A DNA stretch of 64,000 nt from Fusarium oxysporum f. sp. lycopersici 4287 (Eukaryota > Ascomycota > Sordariomycetes > Hypocreales > Nectriaceae): assembly GCF_000149955.1 (NCBI RefSeq), contig NC_030996.1, forward strand, positions 2,271,301 to 2,335,300, written 5' to 3'. The translations under genes were made by a program, and so were the position numbers. Below are positions 32,684 through 44,057 of this stretch, piece by piece. Positions within the stretch are counted from its first letter, which is position 1; every line of letters starts with the position of its first letter. A model generated the notes under the pieces. That model searched no databases and was not told the DNA's origin. It was given only the letters and a program-made list of their open reading frames with translations.

Positions 32684-32886
32684 TGTTAGGCTTATTGATA
32701 TAAAGAAGTCTTATTGATAGCTGGTGAGCTAAGTCTTGTGGAGGTGCTAATGAATGTGGTTTATATACTAATATTGTGGAATGAGGGACGACGGTATGTA
32801 GGGATGATGCGTTCCAGGGACAACGGCGTTCTGGTGTTGGTCGTCTGTACATAAACCGCACGTGACGTAACCGCGGGATTGTAACA
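32684..32886 (+). repeat. Solo-LTR-like repeat, copy 2
   Basis: This 203-bp segment runs from TGTTA to TAACA and is similar to 23679-23887 (shared GTGCTAATGAATGTGGT and CACGTGAYGTAACYGCG). It immediately follows the F-box-like pseudogene. No flanking target duplication is visible. Confidence 0.6.
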
Positions 32887-33480
32887 TAAATACCAGGGTT
32901 ATATTAAGTATATACTTAAGCATAAAGGATATAAAGCCTATTTAAAATAAATAATATTCCGCCATAATAAAACCCCAGGTCTATATATTATTATTAAAGC
33001 TATATATAATTCTCCTAGTATTAAAATTATAAATAAGGCCACTATGGCAGCTAGTCTAAGTATTATATCCTAGAATAAAATATACTCCCTACTTCTAATT
33101 CTAACTATAATATTTTATAAGTTTTACCCTCTTAAACCCTTTAATAATGCCCTTAGCTAATTACTTTGCTAATAGGCTAAAAAAGGTTAGATAATAAGGG
33201 ATATACTTTAGCCTGATTTAATAACTTATTTCTTATAAGGAATATTATTAAATTAGCAGATTAAGCTCTCTAATTATTAACCTTAGAAATATACTACTAG
33301 GAGATTATAATTCTAATTATATCCTTAAGGGAAGTATCTATTCTGTAATATAAAAGTTAATAGCTATTAGTTAGTACTTATCTATTACTATATAGCCTGC
33401 GCCTATTTTTTATGCACTTTGTTATATATATATAAATAGCAAAGTTAGTTATGGCTGTAAAGACTGGGAAAGATTCTTAT
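32887..33480. other. AT-rich island
   Basis: Dense TAATA/TTATA words and no coding run. It adjoins the LTR-like copy and probably belongs to the same degraded insertion cluster. Confidence 0.5.
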
Positions 33481-34384
33481 ATAATAGATTAGACCGTTAG
33501 ACTTATATCGAGATAGCCAAGATAGATTATGATTAATAGCCATAAGGGTTTTACTATATAATACCAGGGAACTATCGCGTCCCTATTCCTGCCGGGTACC
33601 ACCTGCCTGAAACGTGGGACTATGCAGATACCCAGATCATTCCGTGGTTCCAAGAATAGGAGGGAAGTTGGATAATGAGTAACGAGTACTATGGAGAATA
33701 ATCTGTGACCTCTTGTCATCAGTTTAAAGATAGTAAAAGTTGTTTCTGAGCATCAATTTCGAAAGCTTTATTGTCTTACTTTTATATAAAAGTGCAAAGT
33801 TAAATATGCTCGACAAGATATGTGCTCAAATCTCTAATCCAGGTAATCAAAGGAAGTTCAGCAAATTCGAAGAGCCTAGCCCTGTTGATAGGTTAAGCAT
33901 TATGAACGTCTCTCTCGTCACGTAGTTAAAGGAAACTCGGAAATGTCGCTAGGTTGCGGAAAACTCCCTGTTACGAGGATGGTTCTTCTACTCCCTCATA
34001 CACAGCCAGCCCTCACACTCATTTCGACCAAGGCCTTGAGAAACACCATCCATAGTAGACTTCCATGCAACTAAACTCCTTGTAGCATGATTTGAAGGGT
34101 TCCGAGCAAGTTTCTGAGTCTTGCGGGACTGCCGGGTCGAACGGAAGAGTATCCTTCGTGAATACGAGACTTTTAGTGCCAAAGTATCTCTGTCATATAT
34201 TAACTGAAGCACCTTTGAGCACGGCCTTGCACGAAGCAGGAGTACCAATGGACAAGATCCACAAAATGGCAGATGTCATGTCTTTGCAGTTCGTGGTTAA
34301 ATTATAATATGATACTAGGTAACTAGGTATATTTCACTAGTAATAGTACACCTTGTGTTCCTATGCTGCTCGCTGACCTTTATC
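33481..34384. other. Intergenic, possible repeat debris
   Basis: 33490-33720 has a balanced, LTR-like texture on the minus strand and 33960-34250 holds overlapping short frames. No gene or element boundary can be supported. Confidence 0.3.
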
Positions 34385-35274
34385 TCAGACTAGATCCACG
34401 GGGACATACTTAGTCCAATCACCCTCAGCCGCAAGGAAATCAAGCGGCTCCATATGTTCCACTGCGCCTCCATAGGGGAGGCTGACGTAGTATCCCAAAA
34501 ACCTTTGGATATCCTTAGGGAGCGTTTTGATAATCTCATATGGTACGGCTAAATACTGATTTTCTTCCTGGCGGCACCATCCTGGCGTCGTGAAAGCGCT
34601 GAGCAACAGACTAGCCTCGTTCGTGGTGTTTGGCTTCTGGCCGTAGAAGACAGACCCTAGACTGCAAATGGTGAGAATGAATTTTGAGAATATCTGAAAG
34701 TTATGAATTAAACTCACCAAAGAACAGCATCCCCTTTCTTCAACTCGATTAGAGTCTCATCAGCAGAAGTGGGATCTCGAGTGTCTTTCCACATGTTGGA
34801 GCCGATGACAGCTCGAATGGCGCCGTTATCTCTGGTGATGTCAGTCGCTGCATAGGCGATACCAAAATCGGTTTCCCGTTTGGCGGGATGAATGGTGTGA
34901 TGACAATCGTCCTGGCGGCGAAGCCCCCAGCCGGAAGACCTTGGCTTAGAGAATAAGGCAGACGTAAAAGATACTTGAGGCTCAGCAGTAGAAACAGTTC
35001 TTTCGTCAGAATAGTAAATAGTGCAGGTATCAGTGAGAAGGCGTTTTGTAAGGTCGATGAAGAGGTCATTCATCAAAAGCTCGGTGGCAAAGGTTCGACT
35101 CTTGCCAATCAGACCAAAGGTTTGACCATCAGCCAGCGGTCCTATCTCATGGAGAGCGGAGTCTAGCGTTGCGGTCTTCGCTGCACCTTCAATAACGACG
35201 ATGCCATCTGCTTTGAGAGTCTGAAGGACATCGTGGGCTTGAGCTGAAGCGACGAATCTCTTAACACTAGACAT
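34385..35274 (-). CDS. PhyH-like dioxygenase homologue lacking His iron ligands, 277 aa
   Basis: Minus-strand exons are 34718..35274 and 34385..34661, intron 56 nt. Fold markers of the phytanoyl-CoA dioxygenase family are present: GIVVIEGA early, FGIAYAATDIT, NGAIRAVIGSNMW and KKGDAVL, then SVFYGQKPNTT and the C-terminal RxxENQYLAVPYEIIK. At the place of the HxD motif the protein reads GLRRQDD (about 117-123). At the distal His it reads VFYGQ (Tyr192). Both expected Fe(II) histidines are therefore replaced. The frame is otherwise complete, so it is either a pseudoenzyme or an early pseudogene. It is divergent from the intact homologue at 35754. Confidence 0.85.
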
Positions 35275-35753
35275 AGTGGCGGTAGATATGAGCAATAGAC
35301 AAGAGAGGAACAAGATGGTTTTGATATATTGAATGTTTGTCGGTATTTCCCTTGTAGACCTGGTCATTCAGGCCTCTTATATTGCCGTGGTACTTAAGGT
35401 ATTTAGATCCGAAAGCGATAGTTATCCACTTGTCCATCGTATTTGGCTACCCTCGGAAATGCTGTGGCAGCCCCACTGCGATAAGATCTTGAGTGACTTG
35501 GCTTTCGCAACAGATAGCATTAGTATTTCCGGGTTAGGAAGCATTAACGCTATCAGTTCTTTTGGCTCATTTCCTATACGTTTTTCTGACCTGTATGGGT
35601 ATAATTAGGATACGAAAGCAGCATTGCGCATATATATCGCTTTTATCAACGCAATTGTATTATTCATTCAGAGCAAAAATTACAACAATTGTAGTCGTCT
35701 TCCATCTGCAACTAAGCTTTCTTTTATCTTACTTTATTGAGCCTTTTGACAAA
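35275..35753. promoter_or_regulatory. Bidirectional promoter of the PhyH pair
   Basis: 479 bp separate the two divergent ATGs. A TATATAT run at 35630-35637 lies about 120 bp before the plus-strand start. No clear palindromic operator was found. Confidence 0.45.
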
Positions 35754-36859
35754 ATGCCTAACCCTACCCATCAGCGAAACAACCCGGAAATCACGGCGTT
35801 GCCAGCTACGGCCCCCATCGAAGAAATTGTCAGCGTGATACGCAGAGACGGAGGCATTATCATTAAGGGTTTCATCACACCAGATGAGGCAGATCGAATC
35901 CAGGCAGAGGCCGACCCTCACTATCAGAAAGTTGGCAAGTATGAGGGTACCCTGTTTCCTCCTACTGACCCGCCTCTGAGGTAAGTAACTCATATCCTGT
36001 TTAAGTGTTTATTTTTCTTTCGTGAGTGATTATTAAAATGGAGTGTCCAGTGGCTTCGCGGGAAAGTCTCCAACATTTGCCCACAAAGCTATCAACCATC
36101 CTGTCTATCGCGAGGCATCAAAGCTGTTACTGAAAGAGGAGTCGTAAGCGCGGTATTCCCTTGAAGTTTGAAGTTTTCATCTAATCAACGAGATACAAAG
36201 TTACCCTTTCCGTGACGGCAAGCGATACAAGTGCGTGTCTAACCCCGTCTTGGCCGTATCGGAAGCCTTTTCTCGCGGCCGATCTAAGGCTCAGCCCCTC
36301 CACCGGGACGACATGGCTCAACACTTTGACCATGTCGAAGGTAGCGGGGAGAGTTCTCTGCTAGGGTTGCTTGTTGCGGGCACTGTGCGTGTTGGCAGTA
36401 TTACTTTCTCTTCTGATCAGCATGCTGACCTAACTGCAGAAATGTACTTTTGAGAATGGAGCCACTCAAGTCATTGTCGGCTCTCATCTCTGGCCCGAAG
36501 CAGCCATTTCTGGACCTGCCGACAGGTCCATGTGCTCGACGGCCGAGATGGAAAAGGGCGATGCTGTTATGATCATCGGTAGCGTGTGGCATGGTGCTGG
36601 AGCTAACATTACCGACGAGCGACGCAACATCTTTTCTTGTCACATGGTTCGTGGCTCATACCGGGCGGATGAAAACCAGTACTTGGCTATTCCTCTTGAG
36701 GTCATCAAGGACTACGACCCCGAGGTACAGTCATTGTTGGGTTACTCGGTTAGCCACCCAAATTGTGGCCATGTGGATATGAAAGATCCTATTGTTATGC
36801 TGGGCAGTAATGAAGATCCTTTCGGATACGGGAGCATTGAAGGGCAGGTTGTAGCCTAG
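35754..36859 (+). CDS. Phytanoyl-CoA dioxygenase family (Fe(II)/2-oxoglutarate) enzyme, 307 aa
   Basis: Four exons: 35754..35980, 36051..36143, 36201..36384 and 36440..36859; all junctions are GT-AG and in phase. Iron-binding residues are in place: QPLHRDDM gives H141 and D143, and SVWHGAGANIT gives the distal H219. A downstream Arg in the ENITDERR-like segment may bind 2-oxoglutarate. The protein starts with an INxLxxDGGIIIKGF-type module and ends with ENQYLAIPLEVIKDY. Such enzymes hydroxylate or desaturate small molecules and are common in specialised-metabolite clusters. It is soluble. It shares architecture with the minus-strand neighbour, so the two are probably ancient duplicates. Confidence 0.9.
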
Positions 36860-38190
36860 ACACACGGGATGCCTACATCTTTCGTGCTAGATTTAGTTTG
36901 AAATAAGATGACTACATTCTTCTATCTGTATTCCTCGAATTCTCCTCTATATCAATCAGCGCACAAACAAGGGGCAAAGGGGCATCTAGTGCAAGTTGAA
37001 GTTCCTTGTTTATTTTGTCTAGCTTTAATACCACGCTTAGGTGAAAGTTAAACAATATTTAATGCGATAAGAAAATAATTGAAAACACAATCTTATCCAT
37101 TATAGTCCTTAAAACACAACAGTAGGAAATTAAATTTTATTCTCATCTCCAACACCTCTCCGTCTTACCGCAGCATTCACATCAGTCCATTGCCATATCC
37201 TGTGCAGAATCATGACCGACGCTCTTGGGCGCCGGCAAGACTTCGCTTTGAATCTCCTATCTAGGTAGACATCCTCAGAACTAGCTGCCTAGGCGATATG
37301 TATCGAGCCTCATGCAAAGGCATTCTAATTTGTTCACTCTATGGCATCGCTACCACATTCAGCTCCGTGAAAGTGACAATTCAGGCTTGCAGGCTTGCCC
37401 TCATCGCACCTTCGACGTCTTTTTCGACAAGTCTAACGCCATGTACCTAATTAGCTAAAGGATTCGAGATACGGGCTTCTTCTTACATGCATCTCTAGAT
37501 CTTATACTATACATATTCTGTTCGATACGGTCCCTCCCAATCGCTTGTTTTGACAAGAAATTGGTTGCTCTCTGGGGAACATGGCATACGAGAACACGAG
37601 ATAATGCAGGAGATAGTGCTACTGTTGGCTGATGGGTTTAGCAACGAATGTGGGGCAACTTCATGCGGGGTTTACTGATAAAACCAGATCTAACTATTAT
37701 TCACCTAACGTTAGCCTTCGATTAACGTAGTTCAAGCTAACAAGTGAGCCTACTAGTGCTTATCTGGAAGGATTTGTCCAATCAAGAACTATGATGACTA
37801 TGGACGTTATCTCTCTTGGTTCTTATCTCTTTCACATTGAGTTGATATCACCTGGAGGGCTTTCATTGATAGCACTATGATATCCTGTCTTGGATTAGTC
37901 CGATGTTCAACAACGAATCGCTCAACAATCAGGTAACCGAACCGCATTTTGTATCACTTTGAATTACTGAATGGACTTCTCATAGTGATGATGGGATACC
38001 AGATAGCTTTGGCATATCATAGAGCCTCTTTAGAAAGCTAGACGATGATAGTGATACTACAACAGCCTGCGATACAGATAAAGTTTCGCTCATGAATTCA
38101 CAGAAGCTGGATAATGATAAATACTTAAGACGGTTGCCGCAGCTCCCGAGTATCTGAAAGTCATTCTATAACTCCTTCCAACCATTCATT
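36860..38190. other. Intergenic between PhyH gene and permease
   Basis: No gene or RNA is seen in about 1.3 kb. 37020-37140 is AT-rich. Confidence 0.4.
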
Positions 38191-40232
38191 ATGGCTACTC
38201 AGATCAATCCCTCGAAAGGCCAACACCTTCCGCACACTTTTGGCCTCTGGAGCGGCATAAGCATAGGATGGCTTACCATCAATTCCTTCGGTGGAATATC
38301 CTTTATTTTGTTCATAAGTCTCTCGGCCGGTGGTCTTCCCACTCTCGTCTATGGCTAGTAAGTCTGGAAGCCCTTCCGCGCATCGTCTTCAATGCCGAAG
38401 CTGACACAAACCTGTTTTAAAGCACGGCGTCGAGTCTTTGCGTCATGTGTATCATGCTCGTCTTCGCGCAATGCTCTGCAAGATTCGCCACTGCTGGTAT
38501 GTCGACCATCCACAGCTTGTCAACCGTACTGATTTTTGCCAGGCGGCGCTTATCACTACGCCGTCTTTCTCACCCCTGAAAAGTACAGGCGACAGGTTGC
38601 CTATCCTCTCGGTTGGCTGAACTATGCTGGCTGGGTCCTGACTCACGCGGCCTGCTGTGCTGTTACCGCCACCTTGTTTCTGGCACTGATCAATCTCTGT
38701 GACGCGGACTTTGACGTAACTGTTCGATGGCGTCTTTTTGTCGCATACATGATTGTCGCAATGGGCTGCTGGCTCGTGAACCTCTTTGGGCTGAGGGGAA
38801 TCCCCACGCTGGAGAATATTGGCTGTGAGTACAAGTATCGCTGCTACTCTCCCATAATTCGATGTGCTGACTAGTAGAGGCTGGGCAACCGCCATTGGTT
38901 TCATTGCTTTCTCTGTATTGCTCCTTGTAAAGGCTCCAAAGGCTCCCGCGAGTTTCGTCTTTGTAGAAACGAGCAACAGGACCGGGTTCGTGTCAGATGA
39001 AAATGCGTTCGTCGTCCAGCTTGCTAATCAAGTGGTGACTAGATACTCTTCTACGGGATTCGCGGTTCTACTCGGATTGATGAATAGTTTCTCAACTCTG
39101 ATGGGTCTCGATGGCCCAGCGCACCTAGCTGAGGAGATTCCACAGCCTAAGCGTTTTCTCCCCCGCATCATGATCATCGTCATCCTCAGTCAGTTTGCGA
39201 TTGGTCTTGTTTGGATTCTTGTCCTTGGCTTTTCTGTCAAAGACTTAGATGCTATTGTTGCAACATCTACTGGGTGAGAGCGATAGCTTGGTCCTGCTGG
39301 ATAATGCTGACGCGCTGCAGGGTCCCCGTGCTCGAAATCATTCGACTCGCTATTGGCAGCCGGGCAGCAGCAATAGTGTTCTGTTGCATTCTACTCATGA
39401 ACATGATCGCATCATCTCTTGGTTCGGCCATAACGATGAGTCGTCAAGGTTATGCATTCGCCCGAGATAATGGTCTCTTTTGGAATGATAAGTATGAGTT
39501 GAACGACTTCCATCCCAACAGAATATCCACAGCTGACATTTCACAAGGCTGGTGCACTTGTCTCCTAACACAAACCTTCCTGTGTGGTCAATCAACCTCT
39601 CATGTGCGATTGTGTCTGCTATTGGTCTAATGTGAGATAGAAAGCCTTCGACGTTGAAGCTTTCCTAACGCATCCCAGTTATCTTTTTTCCCTCACCGCA
39701 TTCAACGCTATTATCGGTGCGCAAGCTGTTTGCCAAATCATCAGCTTCGGTATGACCCTCGCTTCATTCTGTGTTATTCCATTCTTAATATAGCAACAGG
39801 GTTTCCCGCACTCGTCCTTCTGTTGACCAAAAGATCAATGCTCCATGCAAGTCCTCGCTGGGACTTTGGAGTTTGGTCAAATCCGGTGTACATTGTCGCT
39901 ATTCTATACTCTGTCCTCGTTATCATCGTGGCATTCGTGTGTCCCTGTCCCATTCCTAATGCTCATTCTGGGGGCTAACAGTGCGCTAGATCCCGCAAAC
40001 GCATCCGGTGACTGCCGACACTATGAACTATACCGTCTTGATCATGACATGCTTGGCTGTTGCAATGATTGCCGGATGGCTGTTCGAGGGTCGCAGCAAG
40101 TTCTCCCCTCTCAGGAACGTCGATATAGATTCAGATGTCCAGGTCATTGAAGGCTTGGAAGAAGATATCGAGCAATGCGACCAGGATAAGCGACAAAAGG
40201 CGCACGTCATAGCTCACGACCAAACTGCATAG
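38191..40232 (+). CDS. Amino-acid/choline (GABA-permease type) transporter, nine exons, 544 aa
   Basis: Exons are 38191..38357, 38423..38496, 38543..38834, 38878..39273, 39321..39491, 39548..39631, 39679..39749, 39800..39936 and 39990..40232; all joins are in frame. The product opens with HTFGLWSGISIGW, has ASSLCVM in the second segment, GLDGPAHLAEEIPQPKRFLP, and ARDNGLFWNDK, all typical of the APC family around Uga4/Hnm1. About 12 helices are seen, ending in FIPQTHPVTADTMNYT and a cytoplasmic acidic tail. It likely imports GABA, choline or another amine at the plasma membrane. The third intron (38835..38877, 43 nt) is the weakest join: a stronger GTGAGT donor nearby breaks the frame. Confidence 0.88.
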
Positions 40233-41457
40233 TGCTGATGGAGTAACCTATACTATCGGTTGAAGTGTTGGAGTAATTCTTACTTGGCTACGGTATATTG
40301 GCCATATCAGCAATAAGCTGGCTCTTCCCAGCGTCTACAATACAGTTTTCACCTAATTCATGCAGAGTTTGAAACAGTGCTCTCTTGCGTATATCGGACA
40401 CCGTTTTGCGCCTGTGTTTCCAAACTGGCAGTTATCCTAGTACATGACTAAGATGTAAGATCTGTGCTTTCCATCATTCAAGTCGTTGGTTCACGAAAGA
40501 TCCCCTGAAGAATTGGTAGATAAAGAACAACTACTTACCACAATAACCTGTTTAGTTGTCTTAGTTATAGTACCTTTTATCCGCTCGTGTTAGGTCTTTT
40601 AATAGCCACTTCTTGGCTATATGATCTCCACCAACTCGTCAACATCTATCTCTTCAGTTCAGTCACAGTCATGTCTTTCCTCCGTAGCCATCGGTCCCTT
40701 CTATTATGGATGAGATTCTCCAACGCTTACCCTTCTCGTTTAATATTGCCAGTATTTAACCCACGCTCTCCAACAGCGGGCGGCGTATCATATATTGCTA
40801 TCTGCCATGCAGCGCAGCAGTCGTGGCCAGGTCCCAGTGGCAAGACGAGTTGCCAAGCCAAGGACGCCCTGGGTCCGGCCAGTGGCTGGGAGGTAAAAGC
40901 GTATACGACCATATAATCTGCAGTGCAAGTGGCTCACTTAATTTCCAAGGTACAGAATTTATGCCTACGGTAAGTCTACTTCTAAAACGGACTCACATTT
41001 AGATCTTGCAAATCTTTCGTTATCCATATCCCTACAAGGTTCCCGTCTGGAAAGTGGACAGGCCTGACAAAGTATGTGTTGCAGGCTTTCTATTTTGTGG
41101 GGAAGCGTCACCTACTGTACGCCTGAAATAGCAGCTAAGCTTAAACCGGCAATCCTAAGCTCGGCTGTTGTGAGGAAGATAAGAGAATGGATCCTCGGGC
41201 TTGCCTAGATCTATCTCACAGAGACATTGATAGGGCTAGAGCCGAATCCAATAATTCCCGAGCTTGCCTTCTTCGTCGATAGCTTATGTCTTAGATATTT
41301 AATATATCACATAACACTGACTATTGATGAGAGGACCTTGAATACCTTAACTACCCTATTGCATTAAATTAGCACCTATTATTAACCCCCCTCAGACAAT
41401 CTTTTGCTTAGTATTTCCAGCATACAACAATCCTCGAAATTAAGCTACCACTGCATC
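40233..41457. other. Intergenic downstream of permease
   Basis: No gene is seen. A frame at 40587-40916 has antisense partners and no domain. Confidence 0.35.
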
Positions 41458-41655
41458 ATGGCTGCTACCTACACCTTGTCTGCACATCTCGCGAAGGTTA
41501 TCGCCGCATCATGGAGCGAAAACTGCTCGCAAATCAAGGTTCCGCCTCCAAACGCGGTTCCATCGGTCAATTTGACGGCATTTCATCCATGGGCTTCACC
41601 AGATGGAAAATACAAAGTCAGAGACAGTCCGAATAAACAACTGAAAACCACCTAA
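41458..41655 (+). CDS. Possible small protein, 65 aa
   Basis: ATG in good context (CATCATGGC) after a CAACAATCC-type leader. The frame reads AAxYTLSAHLAKVIAASWSE and stops at TAA 41653-41655. It may be a small gene or the surviving 5' exon of a lost one. No domain is recognised. Confidence 0.3.
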   Translation: MAATYTLSAHLAKVIAASWSENCSQIKVPPPNAVPSVNLTAFHPWASPDGKYKVRDSPNKQLKTT

Positions 41656-41960
41656 GTACAGGTGGTGTTGGTTGAATACAAAATCTTTCCCCTACGGACC
41701 GAGAAAAGTTGCTCATGGGGTATCTTTTTCGCTTTTGTGATGGTTGATGAAAGTGGAACATATTGTAATTATAAGGAGTTTAAATTGCCAAGATAATCAA
41801 CGTAATGAATTTACCTCTAATCTTGGTCCTGGCATTGGATTTCTTCTCAGCTCTCTCTAGTTACTCCCATCTATGCTTTTGTTAGACATAATCGACGATG
41901 ATTGCTAAAAATTCCTGTCTACTATCTCACCGTTTTCTAATCTTGTGCCCGCCCATCAGA

Positions 41961-43739
41961 TCATTCAAGTTCAGTCTCATTCGATTCCCAGCCTTCCTTG
42001 TCCTCTTTCTCCATTCTCACCATAGTTAAGTCCATCAGTAGCGCAATGGCAGACAAACCAGCTCCAAACCACAATGCTGACCGAAACCCCAGCGCTTCCC
42101 CAGCATGACTCTTCGCTATGTTTGTCTCAATCGTGCCCGCAAAACCAAGACCTAAGCTGTTGCCGTAGAGGTTGAGCGTCCCGATCAAACTAGCAGCCGG
42201 CCCCTGCTCTTTCTTACCGACACTGCTGCTGGCAATAACTTGTGCAGCAACATATACAAAATCAGGGCAGAAGCTACCAAATACAGTTGACGGGAAAACC
42301 TGTGCCCAGTAGCTCTGTTGTTCTGGCATTGTAGCCAATAAAATAGTGGCTGTCAGCGAGGTGAGGCATCCGATGGCAAGGATCCATTGTGCCTCGAGCC
42401 GGGGAATCAGCCACGCGGCCAAAATGACGGCGCAGGATGCCCCTAGTCCATAAGGAATCCAGCCGACAGCGACGTTGAGGACGGACCATCCTCGTATCAG
42501 TTGCTGCCATGCTACCATGTACCAAAGTGTGATACCGACGGCCATGTAAATGAACAAGACGACAACCGTGAGAGCCTTGAAGCTTTTGCCGCGAAAGATG
42601 GAAGGGGGCATGATGGGTTCATCAGCCCATTTACTCTCCCAAAAGAAGAAAATGACCATCAGTACAACTGAGGTGATCACCATCGCAATAACATATGGAG
42701 TCTCCCATCCGTCTACTGGCGCTTGACTTTAAAGTTAGTTAGAAAAGTTTCATGCTGTCTCGGGGGAAGAGAGGAGGGGGAAAGCGCACTTCCAGGCCAA
42801 AGAGAATAATACAAGACCTCCCAAGCCGGTAATGATACCAATGCAATCAATTTTACCGCTTTTGTCAGCGGGCTGCTCGGAAGGTAGAACGAAGAATAGC
42901 CCAGAGAAACAAATAGCCCCAAGAGATGCCCTGGGATCCAGTTAGCGGAGTCCAAGATGCTAAAAATGTGCGTACAACATACACAGAGATAAAATGCCAC
43001 TTCCATTCTGAATACTCGAGAAAGGCTCCAATCATCAGCGATCCGATGCCAGCTCCAACTGGAGGCGATGCCGCGAATATGGCCAGCGTGAAGTTGCGCA
43101 CTTTGCCAGGAGGAACCATAATAGTAAGGGTAGCGACTGCATTAGGCATCAAGATACCGCCACCAACCCCAGTAAGAGCGCGGATTGCAATAAAGGAGTT
43201 ATAAGTGTTACAAAATGCGTTGGCAATGGAGAAAGTGACAATGATAACGCCGCCAAGAAGAAGGAGCTTCTGATGACCATAAACAGCGCCGAGACGACCG
43301 CTGATGAGGACGAAAGCGCTCTGTGTAAGGCTGGAATAAACGAGTCAGCCTCTTTATCGAGTAGATCCCGTAGCGAAGTATTGATTAATCAACGTACGAA
43401 TATGCCGCAGCCATCCAGTTGGCCTGTCCCGGACCTACAGGCTTTCCCAGAATCTTGCTAAGCTCGTAACCGCCAGCTACGGTTGAGAACATGGAGATAA
43501 ACTTGGGGCCACAATGTTAGCAATGCTCCGCCACGAAATACGGGTACGGGCTATCTGGAAGGTCTTACCTGCGTCAAGTTACATATCAGAATCAGAAAAG
43601 TGATCAAATATTGTTTGATTTTGCTAGACTTGATCGTCGATGCCACGCGTAAGAGCTCTGGTAATTGCTGAGAGTCCCCAACAGCTTCAATCTGGTTGAT
43701 AACAGATGAGACGCCTGCGGGCTGATTCATTGATTTCAT
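41961..43739 (-). CDS. MFS multidrug (DHA2-like) transporter, five exons, 509 aa
   Basis: Minus-strand exons are 43569..43739, 43398..43501, 42983..43330, 42790..42930 and 41961..42726. The start at 43739 is the best of three near ATGs (43775, 43739, 43730). Motifs: GRLGAVYGHQKLLLLGG after helix 2, ALTGVGGGILMPNAVA (drug/proton antiporter motif C region), LPSEQPADKSGKIDCIG loop, and WNQAPVDGW, which is restored only when the 42790/42726 intron is removed. Twelve to fourteen helices are likely. It exports small molecules across the plasma membrane. It is head-to-head with the regulator at 44058, only 318 bp away, suggesting co-regulation. Confidence 0.9.
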
Positions 43740-44057
43740 TGTGGCTAGGAATGGGTAGCAAGCAAACCCAGTCAAATTGTCGTCGATTAAGATCTTTGGA
43801 TGAGGTTTAAAATCTACTTCTGCCCATCTCTCATGCTCCTTCCTACAAGAGAACGAACATCGAAATCTGATTTAGTAGTTCTGTGGACCTATGCCCAGAA
43901 GGGCTTAATTAAGCGAGCCTAAGTTTACCTGTTACGGAAGCGGGCGGATGCCCGATAAGCAACGTACGTACATTTCTCTCCCCTCCTGATAAGCCTCTAT
44001 CACTCATCAACTCTCCTTTGCATTGCGAAGAAAATCGTTGCAAATAGCCTCGGGATC
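43740..44057. promoter_or_regulatory. Shared promoter of MFS transporter and Zn2Cys6 regulator
   Basis: The 318 bp contain CGGGCGG near 43941 and a CCTGAT/CCTCTC-rich stretch before 44058. These are candidate zinc-cluster sites; no repeat is clear. Confidence 0.4.

Noticed and set aside
33489..33719. Possible third LTR on the minus strand
   Set aside because: Texture is LTR-like but no matching second copy or defined termini were found in the window.
42850..42900. Apparent frameshift in the MFS gene before the LPSEQPADK loop
   Set aside because: Using the GTATGT donor at 42982 and the acceptor before 42930 gives one continuous frame, so the gene is intact.
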